From Tetraselmis striata (lineage: Eukaryota; Chlorophyta; Chlorodendrophyceae; Chlorodendrales; Chlorodendraceae), in assembly GCA_006384855.1 (NCBI GenBank), contig VCJN01000593.1, forward strand, positions 1-64,000: a stretch of 64,000 nucleotides of DNA, in the 5' to 3' direction. The notes below the pieces were generated by a model that saw nothing but the letters and a program-made list of their open reading frames with translations, searched no databases and was not told the DNA's origin. Positions 33,763 to 46,927 of the stretch are shown in pieces. The stretch's first letter is position 1, and each line of letters starts with the position of its first letter. Position numbers and translations under genes: made by a program.

Positions 33763-36700
33763 TTACTTGAGGCATAACAAGTACAAATCCGCGAGATGTT
33801 CCTGGTAGTTTGCATGGAGTGTGTCTAACAGTATCGAGCCAAATTCCTGACAGCGGGGCGCAGCGGCAGTGCGTTCTGCAGCAGGGATTTTCCCATGGGG
33901 TGGGGGATCGTACGGATTTGTGGGGCACACATCTTTGTCTTTCTCGAGCAGAATCGGTACATGGTGGCAGGGCATCCCCGCGAGTAGGGGTTCCTGTCTG
34001 AACGCCATGCGCAAATTCCTGCTAAGTATTACTTCCGCTCCACTGAAGACATGGCGCCTGCTGGTCTGTGCTCCCGGAGCTCTGCGCCATCCGCCCTGTG
34101 CGGACGGTGAATGCGACTCGCGCTACCAGGCCTTCTGCGGGCGCGGTTCGTAGCGCTGGCTTCGCATCTGGCTGTTGTGGGCTGGCCCCATGCACATGTC
34201 CCGCGCCGAAGCCTTGGCGGCATGCTTCACCTTCGAGAAGGGCTTCTTGGCTGCCTTCTCCCGGGCGCGTGCCGCCTGGATGGCAGCGGCAGTGGACTGG
34301 CTGGAGCTGCGCACAGAGCTGCGGGACACCACGCTCTGCAGCGGCAACAGTCCAGGCCAGATTTAAGCATCACGCGCACACAGCACAATTTCCGGTCGAA
34401 GGCTGGTACGGGTGCCGGCGGGTCATTCGCAACGACTGCGAATACGAACCCGCCCTGCCTGTCAAAGGTCGAATGTAGGCAAAGCCATTGCGGAACTACA
34501 TATCGACTGTTCTAACTTTTGCATGCAAGCCCAATTTCAGCTTTATAGGAAGAGTTCTTATAGGTGCGCCGGCACCTGTAGGCAACCCACCACTTCCAGG
34601 TCTGACACCACTTTCCCTCCTGCCCATGCGATCCTGACGACACGGACATCGGATGTCCAAATACGAGAGGATAAAGTAAATACCAGTGGCAATGTGGCAT
34701 CGTCCTGTACTTGCCACGCCATTGCAATCACCAACGCCGAGTATCAGGGCAAAATATGCACGTCATGACATGTAAGGAACTGACACAATTATAGCAAAGT
34801 AAGGTCACTACTGTTTGAGATACCGTGATGACAAACAAGATGTGCATGCTTGTCAGCGATCTAGATGCTGCACTGAGATGCCTGTAGAAGAAAGCTCTGG
34901 TATCGGGTATTGGTTATCTGGTTAGCGGCACATGTCAGGCGCTGACTACCACTGCGCACACAGTATCTCTTGGATACGGATATGAAGACAGGGAGGGCGA
35001 GGACTGGGTTGGGGGGGGGGGGGGGGGGGAGGAAGGGGGCTCACCGCAGCCGCTGACTGCTGGGTGCTGGGCCGGCGCTGTGTCTGCGTGCCGTTGGACT
35101 GCCTGGGTGCCTGCGCCGCCCTGACCTTGGCCTCAACAGACGCCCTCTGCGGGGAGCACCACCGGGAGAGGTGTCTCATCTCAATATATAACCATCTGGC
35201 ACATTTCGATCCTGGCTGAAACGGCGATTGGGCCGGGCGGCGCGCATGCCTCGCACCTCAGTGGCGGCATCCAGCATCCAGTAGGGCGGGTCCTCCAGCG
35301 CGTTCCACCTCCGCAAGCTCTCCTCTGCTTTCTGCGCATGTCGTCCCCGGCGGTGTCAGGCTCCGCTACGCAACATTCAACAAGCCAAAGCAAACGACAG
35401 GGCTGCGCACCTTGTCGTTCTTATCCACCGTGACTTGCGGGATGCCAAACCAATTGGGCGCCTGCCCGCAAACCTGCAGCATAGATGCCAGACAATGATG
35501 CCGGTAGGCTCGGCAATTGAGAGTTTCCACCAAACATCCGTAGCGTAGTGTTACCTTCGGTGCGCAAGTCACTGCACATATAAGCCCACCTTAGTGCGGT
35601 CCCCCTTGACATGGATGGGATGGAATGGCTCGCCGGGCTCGGCAGGCTCGCGCCTCGCGCTCTGCTGCTTCAGAATGTCCGCAACGATCTGTGAGTGCGG
35701 GAGGGCCGGATGTGAGCGCCACTCTGCGACAATTCGCTATGCCCATGGAACCGAATGGCGGAGGAACGCATGAGACATGGCTGGGCGTGCCTTTTCTGTC
35801 TGCCTGTTGGTGGTGGCGTGTTGCTCGAACACTTCCGGGCCACGCATGATGCTTGCCCCCACGCTGTATGTGACAGAGCAGTCGTCAGAGGGCAGATGCC
35901 AAGTATACGATCAACCCGCGAACCAACGCACTCTGCACAGGTGATAAAGTCCACAGCACCTGGCGCTAGAATAACACTCCATGGACACGACAGTCAACTA
36001 TGCCGGAGGAATTGTCGTGTGATGGCCAGCAGGGGTCGGGGAGATGATGAGTGCTGCTGACTCACATGAAGGGGGGAGAGGTTGAGGGGGGGGGGGGGGG
36101 GGGGGCACCGGTCAGCGCCACGATTGAAGCGTGAGCGCCGATTGGGGCTGGCATCATCCGCCACTATGTTGTGCATGTCGATGCCGGCCCAGGTGCGCGG
36201 CACAGCCTCCACCACGCTGAAGCAACCAGCCAAGCGTTAGCGTGCCAACCGTTGGGCGCGTCTAATTTGAGGCATAGTGCGGCGAAGTAGATGTAGGAGA
36301 GCTGATGTCGAATAATCATGGTACGAGGAGGGTGGCCACCTCATGTTTGGCAGCGACTTGCGGAGGAACCCGTTGGGCTTCTTGCGGAAGGCTGGCGCGC
36401 GAGGACGCGCCTACGTCACAAGTCATGGGCCGCATTCCGGCCAAGCTTTGGGAGTCGGGGGTGGGGCTGGGGGTGCTGTTTGGCCTGTGGACAATCAAAG
36501 GGTCAGGGAGGCATACTGTCAGGCACCTCACACCCAGCAAAGTCCGAGCAAACTCGGTCGGACTGGCCCTGCCGGCACCCGTACCTGTCGTACACAGTGG
36601 TCTTCCAGTCTCCCAGCACTGTGAGGGTTGCAGGCCGGGGATCCCCTCCCTTGGTGCTGGCCACCTTGGCAGATGCGCCTTCTGTGTTTTATGCAGCCTG

Positions 36701-37571
36701 CTGTGAGATTGCATCACCGGGCCCGGCATGTACTGTTACAGGCATGCTACATGCTGGGCTGTACCTCCGATTCTTTGGGACGCACGCGTAAAGAGCTTGG
36801 GAGGCGAGGGTGCGTCCGGGTGGTCCATTTTGACTTGGGAGCCAAACGTGACCTGCCCGGCAAAGCACAGCAATCCGGCCAATGTGGTGAGATGCCCGTG
36901 ATACATGGCAGCATGGAGTACGTTGAGTGCTTTGCAGGAGGGACTACGGGATATTTGCTGATGACAAATGAGAGGCAAAGGAGGGGCAAAGCTCATACTG
37001 TATGGAAGTCAAACTTGTGGCTCTCGCCCACGCCCCACCGGCTGTTGGTGCGATCCCACACAGGCATCATCACGCGGTCCGAGGACGCCGCAGGAAACTG
37101 TTTGAGCGCCTCATCGGCTGTCATCCCGTTCACCATCTTGTGCGGGTAATCCTTGATGCTTGTGCCGGGCTTGAAACCCTTCCTGTGTGTCGTGGACAGC
37201 ACAGCCATGTGTTCTCAGCAAAGACGAGGGGCATGTACGACCATGTTATACCCCGGAGACAGTTCTGCCGGAAGCGTACAAAAGCCATTTTTGGCCAGGC
37301 GTGCACCTGATGGTCCCCTTGCTCAGATTTTGTGCGGAGGACTTGGCCTGCATTCACAGGAACATGTGCGGGAAGCTCAGACGCTGCATGCACTATGGAT
37401 GCCTAGTTGAATGCATGACATGGATGATCACAGCCGGGTTGGCAGCTTAGAGGGCCTTAACGGATAGCAGCGCACCTCGGCATAGCCATCGAATGCCTCC
37501 TTGTAGTGTGTGGTGTACATCCCGGGGAAGGTGCGCGCGGGAGTGGATGCTCGGCTGCTACCAGGCGCCAT
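33763..37571 (-). CDS. Uncharacterised gene of at least 13 exons
   Basis: Exons: 37571-37476 (MAPGSSRASTPARTFPGMY), ~37182-36999, 36852-36765, 36681-36585, 36484-36340, ~36217-36109, 35863-~35745, 35688-35590, 35473-35411, 35331-35257, 35146-35045, 34335-34127 and 34018-33763. Junctions 36999/36852 onward to 36484, 36109/35863, and 35590 to the end all match in phase. Joins 37476/37182 and 36340/36217 do not, so a small exon or another site is missed there. Motifs: YTTHYKEAF, LSTTHRKGF, TSIKDYPHKMVNGM, DHPDAPSPPKLFTRASQRIG, APNWFGIPQVTVDKNDK, EEFG-like QEFGSILLDTLHANYQEHL near the end. Short TTH.K.F repeats recall axonemal microtubule-associated proteins, but I do not assign a function. TGTAA on the minus strand at 33713-33709 follows the stop. 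Confidence 0.6.
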
Positions 37572-39617
37572 GCTGGCAAGCTTACCGTGGCCCGCACCTA
37601 GCTCGCCTCGCGTCCCGCGTTACGGATAGACCCACCTATGCGGGAATAAACCAGACAGTGTTGCTTCAGTAGAATCCGGCACGGACTCCCTGTCCCACTC
37701 GAAACCCCCCGCGCCCGCCCCCCCGCCCCGCCCCCGCTGCCCTTGGTACCAAACCCGCTATACTCGGCCTCTCGAAGCGCCTTACTCTCACACCTTTTAC
37801 GATTAAACCCCCGCGTATCTCACACCACAGCACGGCTGTCCGCATAGATGCAACTTTACATAAGCACTCGCTCGCCACGCCTGCCTGCGTGCGTGCTGCC
37901 AGCCACGACACTTTTCGCGGGCAGGTGGGTAACCCGTATCGTGCGTTCTCCTCTCGACACTCAATAAAAGATAACACGCTCCTTTCAGCTGCTTTGGACG
38001 GCCCGCCAGGCGACTGCCGTTCTGCTATGATAATATCCCGCACTGGTCCAACGTCGTGACCGGCTGCCGCATGCCGCCACCCCACATGCGGCGGGATTTC
38101 GTGTGCGTACACGGTACGGCGTACTTCGTCATACGAATCCCGCCATCCAATACGCGCGCCAGTACACGCGCAGCCCCAAGTCCGACGATAAGGACTGCGA
38201 CAACGCCCAGTCGCCCACCACACTCCGCGCAATGTGCTCCCCGACTTCTCGCTGGATCGTCAGGCGCTGGCGTTCACCTCGGCTCACGTTCGCAACTGGC
38301 GCTGGCACTAGTCGCTACTGCATCGTGCGGTCCGTACTACGCACGGATCGGGTAGGTCTACTTCTTCGACTGACTGGTTTTACGGGTGCGCCGACGACGA
38401 AGAACGCATGAATCTTGCAAGTTGTAGTCGCTAAATGCAGCCTAAGAACGTGCTGCCATGCCATTTCTGGCTCAATATTAGAAAGTCGTAATCCTTACAG
38501 CGGCGGCTCCGTCGATTATTTTAGAAAAGGAGGCTGGACTCCTACCGTTATCCGGTTCATTGATTCGCATATGTTGTATTGCAGTATAGTTACATATCGT
38601 GCATGCATAGATTTCGCATAATAAATATATATTTCATACATGAATCGTTATATTAGAGTGCCTGATAGCTTATCGACGGAACATTGAGGGGTTAAGGGAT
38701 GAATTCTAACGACGAAGAAGTACAGATGTCAGTACTGCTTGGTACCTGTATCGCTACCTGTACGGGGTTTTTCCCGCGCCCGCGCCGTGCCGCCGTTATT
38801 CCATCAGTACTGTACCGCCTACTTTATGCGCGCTGTGCTACGGGTATATTCTTAGGCTGGTCGCTGGACGACAGCACCCGACGAAGCGCACAACAATCCG
38901 CCTCGCTTTACGCCGGCCTCACCACACCCCCAGTCTCCTTCCGCGACTCCGCTCACCGAACTTTCGACACGCGATTACCTGCATCAACATGGCTTCTCTA
39001 CGTACCAGGTTGTGCACTGGACGAGCTCCGCGGTCCAGCCGCCCTGGGGCTCTCTCCGTGCGTATGCGCGACGGTACGGGCCGCAGTAGCAGCGGGCTCC
39101 TGCGTACCGGGAGAACCACCACCACCAAAAACGGCGCCCCAAACTCGTCGGCTGCCGTCGCGCGCGGCCGCCAACAGTCTCAAGCCAGCGCTGTCTCCAC
39201 GCTTCGCGACCAGCCGGACGCTGGTGATGTTGAAGTCTGTGAGGCAGACTGGGTAAGTGCAGGGTTTGGGGGCGCCGCGCTCGGCCGTCGTCACGGACGG
39301 AATTGCGGGGGTCGGGGCGGGCGTCGAACAGACGGATGCGCGTGGAATCGTGCCTTCCGGTATATACCGTACCGCCAGTACCAATACATCGACTACTACA
39401 TACAGTCCCCTGCCGTGCTGCGCAAGGCGCGCTTCAGAACGACTTGACACCCAAAGAGTGCCGGTGCCCACCCTAGTGATCGAGGGCAGCGACAACGACG
39501 AATTTGCTTCGCAGTCGATGAGGTGCCGTTTATTGGTTGCGGCGATTCGACACCCCGGGCCGGGGGCGCCCGAGTTAGGGCCTTGCTGCCTCCCCGCCCT
39601 CGCTAAGCCGAGCTGCG
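37572..39617. other. No confident gene; possible 5' part of the SEX4-like gene
   Basis: A plus-strand ATG at 38989 opens a Ser/Arg/Ala-rich frame (MASLRTRLCTGRAPRSSRPG) that could encode a chloroplast transit peptide for the following gene. No clean splice link was found. The remainder shows short frames only. Confidence 0.25.
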
Positions 39618-42600
39618 ATGTGCCCTGCCGCGGGCATGCAGGATGGGGATGTCCCCACGAGAGAAACACTCGAAGCCTCCATCCGCCACCTGCCGGAGGT
39701 AAGCCGCCCGGCTGTCTCGCATCAATGTCGTGCCTGCACCTGTCCCGATATTAGGAGGTTTCGCGCTCTGCCGCATCGCCCCTCCTGCTCAATTGGGCGT
39801 GACTCCAGCCGCCGCGGCTGACGGACCGCTCGACGATGCGGCGCAGGGCGTGCAATTCTCCAAGGCGCGGGTGCATGGGCAGGTCAGCGCCACCACGGAC
39901 GAGTACAACCGGGAGATGTGCGCCAAGATGGGTGGGCGCCTGCTCGCCCGCACATATTAGCAGGCCTGTGGCTGGGCGGACTGTGAGCGGCTCAATCCCC
40001 CCCCCCCCCCCCCTTCCCCCCCCTCCTCTGTTTCATGCTTGCGCTGCAGGCAGCAAAATCTGCTACTACCACGAGTGGGGCATGAACTACTCCCACATCG
40101 CGCCCAACATCATCGTTGGGTCCGTACCCCAGGACCAGGAGGACATCGACTACCTGCGCAACCACCTCGGCGTCACGGCCATCCTCAACCTGCAGGAGGA
40201 GAAGGTCCGCTCCGCCCCACCACGGGCTCTGCCCGCCCGACTACCTGCCCGCCTGCTCCCCTACCTCACGCATGCGCCGCCTTATCTAACATCGGCCTCA
40301 GCCAAGTTGTGTGATGAATGAGTTTTATCGGGTATTTCAGGCCTAAAGGGTCACCGCATCTTATATGTGCTACTATCTACAAGTGCCAGTTTGATTTCAA
40401 GGTACATGGGGTTTAAACAAGTGAAATCGCTCAAAAAGGAACCACGACACTACCGCAATACCCACGCTGTGGGTCCGCAGTATATTATTGTCCCGCACGA
40501 TCCCCCCCCCTCCCCCCCCAAAAAAAGAGGGATAAAGCTACCTTGTTTTTCTTCAAATCAATCAGAAGGTTGCACAAAAAACTACTTGGATATTCCTTTC
40601 TACCTTGAAGCTGCAATACAGTTCATGTCTTGGGCATCACGGACCAAATAAAATGGTAAAGTGTCCTGAAACTAAGTATGCCGCGGCGGTGCTGTAGTAT
40701 GACGCAGTACGTAGGGTTTGGTGTGTATTCAACCCCAGCAGAAAGTGTATAGCTACCCCGCAGCCTCTATAGCGCTGGATTGGCTTGCAAACAGTAAAAC
40801 GCCGGGCTGGAGACAACACCGTATTTTTACCTCCAGCTTCATGCAGCGGTACTGATGGTACCGGTGCCTTTATGCTTCATGCCGGTAGGATGGTTGGTGT
40901 ACCTAAATACATGGTGTAGCCTCGCGACAGTGGCCATGTAGCCCCATGGGCGACAGGCTCACCAGTGCCTCGCGGCGATACACCGCCTGACTGCAGGACT
41001 GGCACAAGTTTGACATCGACTTTGGCGCCATCCAAGACTGCTGCAACCGGCACGGCGACATCAAGATCGTGCGCTGCCCCATCGTGGACTTTGACGCCCA
41101 GAGCCTGCGCGCCGCGCTGCCCGGCACCGTCACCCGGCTGCACTCGCTGCTGGAGGCGGGCGACACGGTGTACATCCACTGCACCGCGGGCCTAGGGCGC
41201 GCGCCCGGCGTGGCCATCACCTACCTGCACTGGCTGTTCAACCTGTCCCTGGAGGACGCGTACAGCTTCTTCCAGGAGCGGCGGAAGTGCAACCCCAGGT
41301 GGGCCCTCCTCCCCAACCCCCTCGTCCCGTCAGGCCGCCCCTGTTGACCGGGCAAATCCCGAGGAAACCCAAGTAAACACTGAAAAAAAGTCCTGATCGA
41401 GCAGGCTCTTTGGCATTATATAACTTAACATAACATGAAGATACTTTATTACCTGAAGTTAACCCTAAAATTTTCAGCCCACATTAGAAATGAAACCCTA
41501 GAGCGGGTGACAAGAAATGAAACCCTAGCTTCGGATTACCGCGGAGTCCTGCATTTACAGGATGCATTTTATTATTTTAGATTTGGCACGGAGTTATACA
41601 CATATCGCATCTGCTCGAGCCGCCGCACCGCGCTCCGCCGAGACGGAACCTCAATATGAAATGGCACATCACCCCAATGAGAACACTCTGACCATCACAG
41701 CACAATCCGCAGCGCAGCACTGGCTTTCCCCAAAGTACTACCGGGTTGGTATGTTTGCGGCACACTGCAGTGCGACACTGAGACCTGTGTCAGGCCCGGA
41801 TCGGTCGCATCTTGTGGCTCCCGGTTCGACCCTCGGTTTGAGCAGAACTGCTTTGTCCCTCAGCCCCACGGCGCATCGGCCCTCCAGGGTTCGTATGAGG
41901 CTATGGTCAAGCCGACCAGGCCCGACCCGCGACGGCGCGGGGACGGTGTCTGCGGAGGAGCGCACGTGTCAGGGTCGCGATAAGGGTGTGCAGGGTTCCG
42001 ACCCGGTCCGGGGGTACTTTCCGTAGACTTTCTACCGTTGGGACTCCGCTGGGACCCGGCTCTCCGCGCGGGTGCCTCCGCACCCTGCGAGCCCTCTGTC
42101 CCCAGGCTCTCATTCTATATTCAGATGCTGTCTTTCGGGGGGATTGGGTCCCCGGCTGGGCGCATCGCATGTATGTATCCAGCGCCCAGTGTGGCTGCCC
42201 CAAGCCAACCGCGCACCTGTGCGCACACGGACGCATAAAGCTTGGCACGGAGGGTCGGTGACATCTTGTTTTGTGAGCTTTTTGTGAGGAAGCGCCCGAC
42301 ACCACCGCCAGCGCACGTCATCCTGGCTACACACCATGAGTAATCGCAGTTTGGGGGAACCCTAAGTTTCGTTTTCGTTTTGGCGCCAAAAATGAGGACG
42401 CCCCGGAAACTTGCTGAACGTGTATGCCCTAACAAGGCTTGGAACTCCTGACCCTGGCTCGCTCTTCGGTCTTCCATCCTCATTCCAGGTGTCGGCGCAG
42501 TCCGAACAGTTCCCTCGGGGTAGCACCAGTAGACTAGAGTACCGAGAGTAGTACCAAAACATCCGGTACTAGTACGGCACTCGCTTGTGGACCAGGTGTT

Positions 42601-44082
42601 GCGATGAGTAACGTGTGAGGGGACTTGTCTGGCAACGGGATGCGGGAAGCATGTAAATGCGCTTTGTTGCAACCCCGCTGGCACCGGTACATGGCTGCAC
42701 TCGTACGGGTTCTGCTGGATCTACGGCTGATGCTGAACGCGGTCTGCGCGTAGGGCGGCCGCCATCCGGGGCGCTACGATGGACGCGCAGCTGGGCAGCG
42801 GCGGGCTGGTCAGCTTCTGCTGGGACAGCGGGCACATGGGGGCCGCCGAGCACGTGGAGGTCACCGGCAGCTTCAACAGCTGGGCGGCGCCGGGCTTGGA
42901 GCTGCGCAAGTACGCGGATGGCTTCTTCATGAAGGCGCGCTCCCCCCCCCCCCCCCCCCCCGCCATTAACCCCCTCACCCTCTCTCTTGATCTCGCGTGT
43001 CGCCTGGCAACCTGACCTCGTAATGTGCCTCTGCTTCCCGGCGCACACTCAACTCCTGCAGGAGCTCTGCCTGCCCCCGGGACTCTACCAGTACAAGTAC
43101 ATCGCGGACGGGCGCTGGCTGAAGGACAGCTCTTTGCCGATGTACGCCCCCTCCTCCCACCTGATATCCCACCGGAGGGAGGTTCAGGCGAAGATGGGCA
43201 CGCCTCCCCCGGTCTACCGGGACCCCAGAGCCACCCAGAGCAGCCTGCCTGCCTGCCCGACCGCGGCTGCTGGCACGGGTACTAACCTCGACACATTTAC
43301 GCGACGTCAAACATTTGGCGTTTGCAACAAAAAACGCCTTCTGTTTAGTTCAGAAATACCTAAATCCCTAAAATCTGAACCCGAAAGTCAATGGACTAGA
43401 CCAGTCACGCAGCAAGACATTAGGAAAGTGGCGAATGACCTGAGAATACACCGCACACGCAGTTCAGAGCCCCCCCCCCCCCCCCCTCCCCCGCGGTCCT
43501 TCGAACATTCTGTGGATAAGCAACACAGCCTGCAGCGTGCTCAGCTGACAGAGCCTTCAGCTCCAGGCCACCAGAAGTGTATTTTTGGTTTAGGTGCTAA
43601 AAATGCCCGTATAACAGAGGAGGGAGGAGCCCCAGGGGGTTTAAGGTTTCGGCTCAAAACGGCATGATGACATGTAGTTTAGTACTGGATCGTAGCATGG
43701 GGCGCACCCTTGAGCCCGACAACCTCCATGCTGCTAGGCGATTGGGGGGGGGGGGGGGGTACAGCAACAAACCAGGTGTGATAGCCATACCGGACCAACA
43801 TACTCTAGACACCTCCGGGGTGGTCCAGCCTGCTCAACGTTTCCCGTGTGGTGTCTCCGCAACAGAGCGAAAGTTCCGTATGTGCGCCCTGTGTCATTCC
43901 ACTCGCCTGCTGCCCTTACGCCACTACGGCCGCATGCTTCTTTGCCTGACCCCACTTGCCGCCCCGCTGCCGCAACTGGCAGGTGCAACCTGGACGGCAA
44001 CACCAACAACCTGATGCTAGTCCGGCCTGACGGGGTGGGCAGCGCAGCGTCGGTGTCTCTCAACAGTCTGGACTTTGCTTGA
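39618..44082 (+). CDS. SEX4: SEX4-like phosphoglucan phosphatase
   Basis: Exons by frame and family: 39618-39698 (start uncertain, may extend upstream), 39847-39931, 40050-40204, 40997-41298, 42754-42934, 43062-43141 and 43983-44082. All listed junctions match in phase. Domain order is as in plant SEX4: WGMNYSHIAPNIIVGSVPQD, then AILNLQEEK, HCTAGLGRAP (C-x5-R phosphatase loop), AIRGATMD, then a glycan-binding CBM48/CBM20-like domain (EHVEVTGSFNSW, LPPGLYQYKYIADGRW, DGNTNN). Known role: removes phosphate from starch glucan so it can be degraded, in the plastid stroma. The intron 42935-43061 has a GC donor (ATGAAG|GCGCGC). The name rests on domain architecture; LSF-type relatives lack this C-terminal CBM order. 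TGTAA follows at 44303. Confidence 0.85.
40205..40996 (+). other. Intron of the SEX4-like gene
   Basis: Donor GAAG|GTCCGC, acceptor CTGACTGCAG|GAC, phase 0. It holds an interrupted C run near 40501-40520 but no other feature. Confidence 0.65.
41299..42753 (+). other. Long intron of the SEX4-like gene
   Basis: 1455 bases; CCCAG|GTGGGC to GCGCGTAG|GGCG, phase 2 on both sides, joining CNPR to AAAIRGATMD. Frames inside show no family resemblance. Confidence 0.65.
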
Positions 44083-45331
44083 GCCGCCTCGCCCTGGCGC
44101 CCACCCCAGGGGGGGAGGGGGCAGCACAACACAAGTAGGTAGGGGATGCGCATGTCGCCAGCGAAGGCAGCATGCAGGCTGTTACTAACAAGCGCAGCGC
44201 ATCGGCGCAGTGCCACCTGCACCTAAGGGCGTGCCGGGAGGCGCCCTGGATGCTACGCTGTACTGTACGTACGTGGATGCAGCTGCTCCACTTTGCTAAT
44301 TTTGTAAGGATGTACATACTTGCGCATGCTACGGTATTGCATTCTAGCAGGATGAAATCGATGACGGTAACCTCTGTCTCAAGACTGGGCGGAGCACTTG
44401 TGATATGGGAGGTAATACTTTCTGACCCCCGGGGGAAGTGGATGTCAATAGCGCGTATTTTTTAGGCAGGGCGTCAAGGACCCAGCCAGCGCGGGGACGC
44501 TGGCTGGTACTTCAGGTAGTTGTAGAAGCAAAATCCAAATAGAAGCAAATCCCTTTGTTGTCACACAGCGCAACCAAACGGCAGCTTTACCCCCCCTCCC
44601 CCCTCCAACTCCTGCCACCAAACTTCGTCGAGGTGTCTCTGGGGCCCATGAACTAGGGCCGTAGTGCATACGCAAAGCTTGGAGGCCCTTACTATCCTAC
44701 AATGAGCATTGATGAGGGCCAAACCACGTCAAAGCGCGTTCGCGCTGATGTGATATTTATGCAAACACTAGCAGTAATGACCCCGGTCATGAGTGAAACA
44801 GTGGCATGTGTCAGTCATGTAGTGAATAAGGCAATAAACCAGCAGTCAACATGTTGCTAGTCAGTGAATCAGTGGCATGTGTCAAGTCATGTAGTGAGTA
44901 AGGCAACGAACCAGCAGTCAACATGTTGCTAGTCAGGGTCGTCCTCCAAGCCTCCCTGAATATAAGCAATCCCCGAACCTTTGGGAATGTATTATATAGT
45001 GCATTTTTGACCCCGGGAACTACCAAGGACTAGTCCTTGATACAAGTTGCTGCGCCGCCGCCAGGAATAATATCAAAGATGTATGTTACTCCCCAGATAA
45101 AGAGTCCCACAGTACGACTGGTTCGAGTAGGGCGATCTCAGCACGCACCAGTGACGACTATACGTGGTGGTGGTCCGCATGCTCCTGACGAATACCACCG
45201 CGGCACAGGTAGTTACATAGGGAGATAGGGAGGGAAGATTAGCCAAAAAAGGCGCAGGCTTACTTACAAGGAAAAAGCGAGGTACTTGCGGCAAAGAGCC
45301 ACAAAAGACGGAGGGAGGGCGGGTTGTGCGG
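44083..45331. other. No gene; ~70-bp tandem duplication
   Basis: 44793-44862 and 44864-44935 are near-identical, both containing CAGTGGCATGTGTCA and CCAGCAGTCAACATGTTGCT. No coding region recognised. Confidence 0.5.
44303..44307 (+). terminator. TGTAA polyadenylation-type signal
   Basis: TGTAA, 221 bases after the SEX4-like stop codon. Confidence 0.35.
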
Positions 45332-45749
45332 GCAGGAGGCAAGTACAACACTAAGAGTGGTCCAGTCTAGCGGACGATTATGGTTTGTAAGATTTCATGG
45401 GTACGGGGGTGACCGCTGTTTTTGCCGCGGGCGGCACGCAAAGTGCTGTACAGTGCTAAAGCACCAGGACTGCCCGTGGTCGATCAGGGCGTGGCGCAGA
45501 AATCACGGGCAGCTGGTGCCGACACCCGCATACCCTAGGTGCAGGGAGGGAGAAAGCAACCCCCAAGAACACAGCTCTAATATGGATTTCAAAGGGAGGT
45601 AGGCAGGGAAAATTAGCCACCTCGGTCTTCCGGACTGCGGAGGGGGCGGGACGGCGTCCGACGGAGCGCGGGCGCCGTCGAGAAGGCTGCGAAGGACCAC
45701 ATGCGGGGGGGGGGGGGGGGGGGGGGGCAGGGCAGCCGAACAAAAGCGC

Positions 45750-46927
45750 GGCGGCGCGGGTAGGAAGCGTTGCCGGGTCGATGTAGTCGTCGATTACTGC
45801 AGAATTGCGGGCCCAACCGCCCCAGTGGCGGATTTTCTCGAGGGTCACGCCTGCTGCGTTTGCGCTAGTCGCCACGCCATTACGTGAGGAGTGCGAGGTC
45901 CTAACGAACCATTTGGGGGGAGCTCGATTGATGCGGCCGACGGCGTGCTTGAGCCAGTCGCCGAGAGTGGAGGCGTTCCACGTAAGGGGCGGGGTAGCCC
46001 TGTCGCCGAGGAGCGCCCAGAATCGGTTAGGCAGCTTGGCCGTGGGGGCTCTAGGTGAACGCCGCGTCGCGGAAGGCGATGAAGCGGCCGAGAAGGGCTG
46101 TCCAAGCGGGCACGGCGGTGGGCAGGTATTTGGAGTAGGGGCTTGAACCCGTCTTGACGCTTGCGATGTCCCCCCCTTCTCGTGGTACACGAAGAGGATG
46201 ATGTTGTGGGTGTCTACGGTCATGCCGCAGAGTCGGCAGGAGACGATGGAATCACCACGGGAGTTTGAGTGTTTAACACACTGCGTCGCCCTCGCGGAGG
46301 ATGGTGCCGTAGCCATGGGTGGTCATGGGGAGGGTAGCAAGGTCGTCGAGGATGTCGATGATGACGACGCCTGGAAGGGGGGTGCCCCGTTGCTCCTCTT
46401 TAGTGTTGAGCTGACGGATTTGAAGCGCGCGCTTTATGTCGCCGATGTCTGGGCCGTTGACCGGGATGTTATCCCGACTGGTGTGACGCAGGAAGGTGTT
46501 GATGGCCGAGAGTCAGGATTGCAGAGAGCCGGCGCCGATGATGCCGCGCTCCGCAACCCAGGTGAGGTAGCGGACGCATGTAGACTCGGTGCAGTCTAGT
46601 GGGGGAAATGCCTTCTTCCTCGATGCGGAACTCGGCGCCGAAGAAGCGAATCTTGCCTTCGCACTTGGAGTAGGTGTTGGCCGTGCGCGAGAACGAGAGC
46701 AGGTCGAGCACCTTGGCGCCCCAGTCGTCCGTGCTGTAGAGGGCCTCGAGGCTGCCTCGCATGAGCTCGCTCCAGAGGGTCTTCGCTTCGGCGTCGGCGA
46801 TAAAATAGGTAGAAGTCTTCGTAGAGCGGCGGACACGCCGGAACGCTCCGTACGTCGCTGCCAAGTTTGACAACGGTGCTCGCCGAGTGGTGACAACAGA
46901 GCCGGTGTAGCCCCAAGATGATGCCAA
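45750..46927 (-). pseudogene. Tyrosine recombinase, degenerate
   Basis: Minus-strand pieces in order: TYSKCEGKIRFFGAEF and VRYLTWVAERGIIGAGSLQS (core-binding helices), then LSAINTFLRHTSRDNIPV after an in-frame TGA. Next comes DTHNIILFVYHEKG, then SHSSRNGVATSANAAGV (H-x-x-R at residues 142-145 of frame 46316-45456), HWGGWA and DDYIDP with the candidate nucleophile tyrosine (residue 178). Pieces lie in more than one frame. The motif set is that of DIRS/Crypton-type recombinases. Frames after 45705 run through a G tract and are not real. Confidence 0.65.

Noticed and set aside
42942..42961. Poly-Pro and poly-Gly frames at C/G runs as protein domains
   Set aside because: In the SEX4-like and 13-exon genes the runs lie in introns; homology resumes only after splicing them out.
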